Of a DNA stretch of 49,100 nucleotides, positions 49,028 to 49,100 are shown one piece after another. The DNA is from Candidatus Symbiothrix sp. (GTDB lineage Bacteria; Bacteroidota; Bacteroidia; Bacteroidales; Azobacteroidaceae), in assembly GCA_031261285.1 (NCBI GenBank), contig JAISKM010000084.1, positions 1 through 49,100 of the forward strand, given 5' to 3'. How positions within the stretch are numbered: position 1 is the first letter of the stretch; each line of letters opens with the position of its first letter. Under the pieces are notes generated by a model. The model did no database searches. It saw nothing but the letters and a program-made list of their open reading frames with translations, and was not told the DNA's origin. The position numbers and the translations under genes were made by a program.

Positions 49028-49042
49028 CTAAAACTATATCCT

Positions 49043-49091
49043 GCTCCCTTTGGGGAGCTCAGCTAACTAACCAGTAGCCTCAGGCTACTGG
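49043..49091. repeat. Two small palindromes at the window edge
   Basis: GCTCCC-tttg-GGGAGC (49043-49058) and CCAGTAGCC-tca-GGCTACTGG (49071-49091) are 6- and 9-bp perfect hairpins. They look like dispersed repeats in intergenic DNA. No gene was found in 49028-49100. Confidence 0.5.
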
Positions 49092-49100
49092 GGAAAGGCA

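Overview
The window is a stretch of a Bacteroidota chromosome, most likely order Bacteroidales. The grounds are two SusC/SusD pairs with FecR/ECF-sigma regulators, type IX secretion (T9SS) C-terminal sorting domains, Bacteroidetes-type promoters (TTTG, about 19-20 nt, TAnnTTTG) and the gene order yceD-rpmF-fabH-era. I cannot fix the genus. Every supported gene lies on the minus strand, so transcription runs from high to low coordinates. No tRNA, rRNA, CRISPR array, transposase or phage gene was seen.

Right end (about 49.1-45.3 kb): a housekeeping block of yceD (DUF177), rpmF, fabH and era, read from a near-perfect promoter, followed by a small exported nitroreductase-like lipoprotein. A 28-bp perfect inverted repeat sits between fabH and era.

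Middle (45.3-5.4 kb): two paralogous nutrient-acquisition loci placed head to tail. Locus B (45.3-20.3 kb) runs ECF sigma, mannitol 2-dehydrogenase-like enzyme, FucP-type permease, PL8 chondroitin/hyaluronan-lyase-like enzyme with a T9SS tail, GDPD-family phosphodiesterase, FecR, SusC, SusD, two Tat-exported metallo-beta-lactamase-fold (MBL) lipoproteins, sodium:solute symporter, two small unrecognised proteins, FAD oxidoreductase, T9SS-sorted repeat protein, zinc polyol dehydrogenase and a further MBL protein. Locus A (20.2-5.4 kb) runs ECF sigma, FecR, SusC, SusD, MBL lipoprotein, paralogue of the 312-aa unrecognised protein, propeller-like secreted protein, sodium:solute symporter, T9SS-sorted repeat protein, GDPD lipoprotein and PfkB sugar kinase. 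The surface part (SusCD, MBL and GDPD hydrolases, PL8 lyase) probably captures and cleaves a glycan or phosphodiester-containing polymer. Symporters and a permease import the products. The mannitol dehydrogenase, polyol dehydrogenase and fructokinase-like PfkB would route polyols and fructose into glycolysis. The substrate is not known from sequence alone. The four ComEC-like exported MBL proteins, embedded with SusCD and GDPD genes, are the most distinctive and least described part.

Left end (5.4-0 kb): a WXXGXW-repeat secreted protein and dnaX, then two secreted FISUMP-like proteins (one cut by the window edge). Both FISUMP-like genes are preceded by a promoter, a long leader and a conserved stem-loop element whose closing stem differs in sequence but keeps its pairing. 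The signal-peptide regions of both, and the DnaX linker, are built partly from short dispersed DNA repeats, so repeat elements have been absorbed into coding sequence here.
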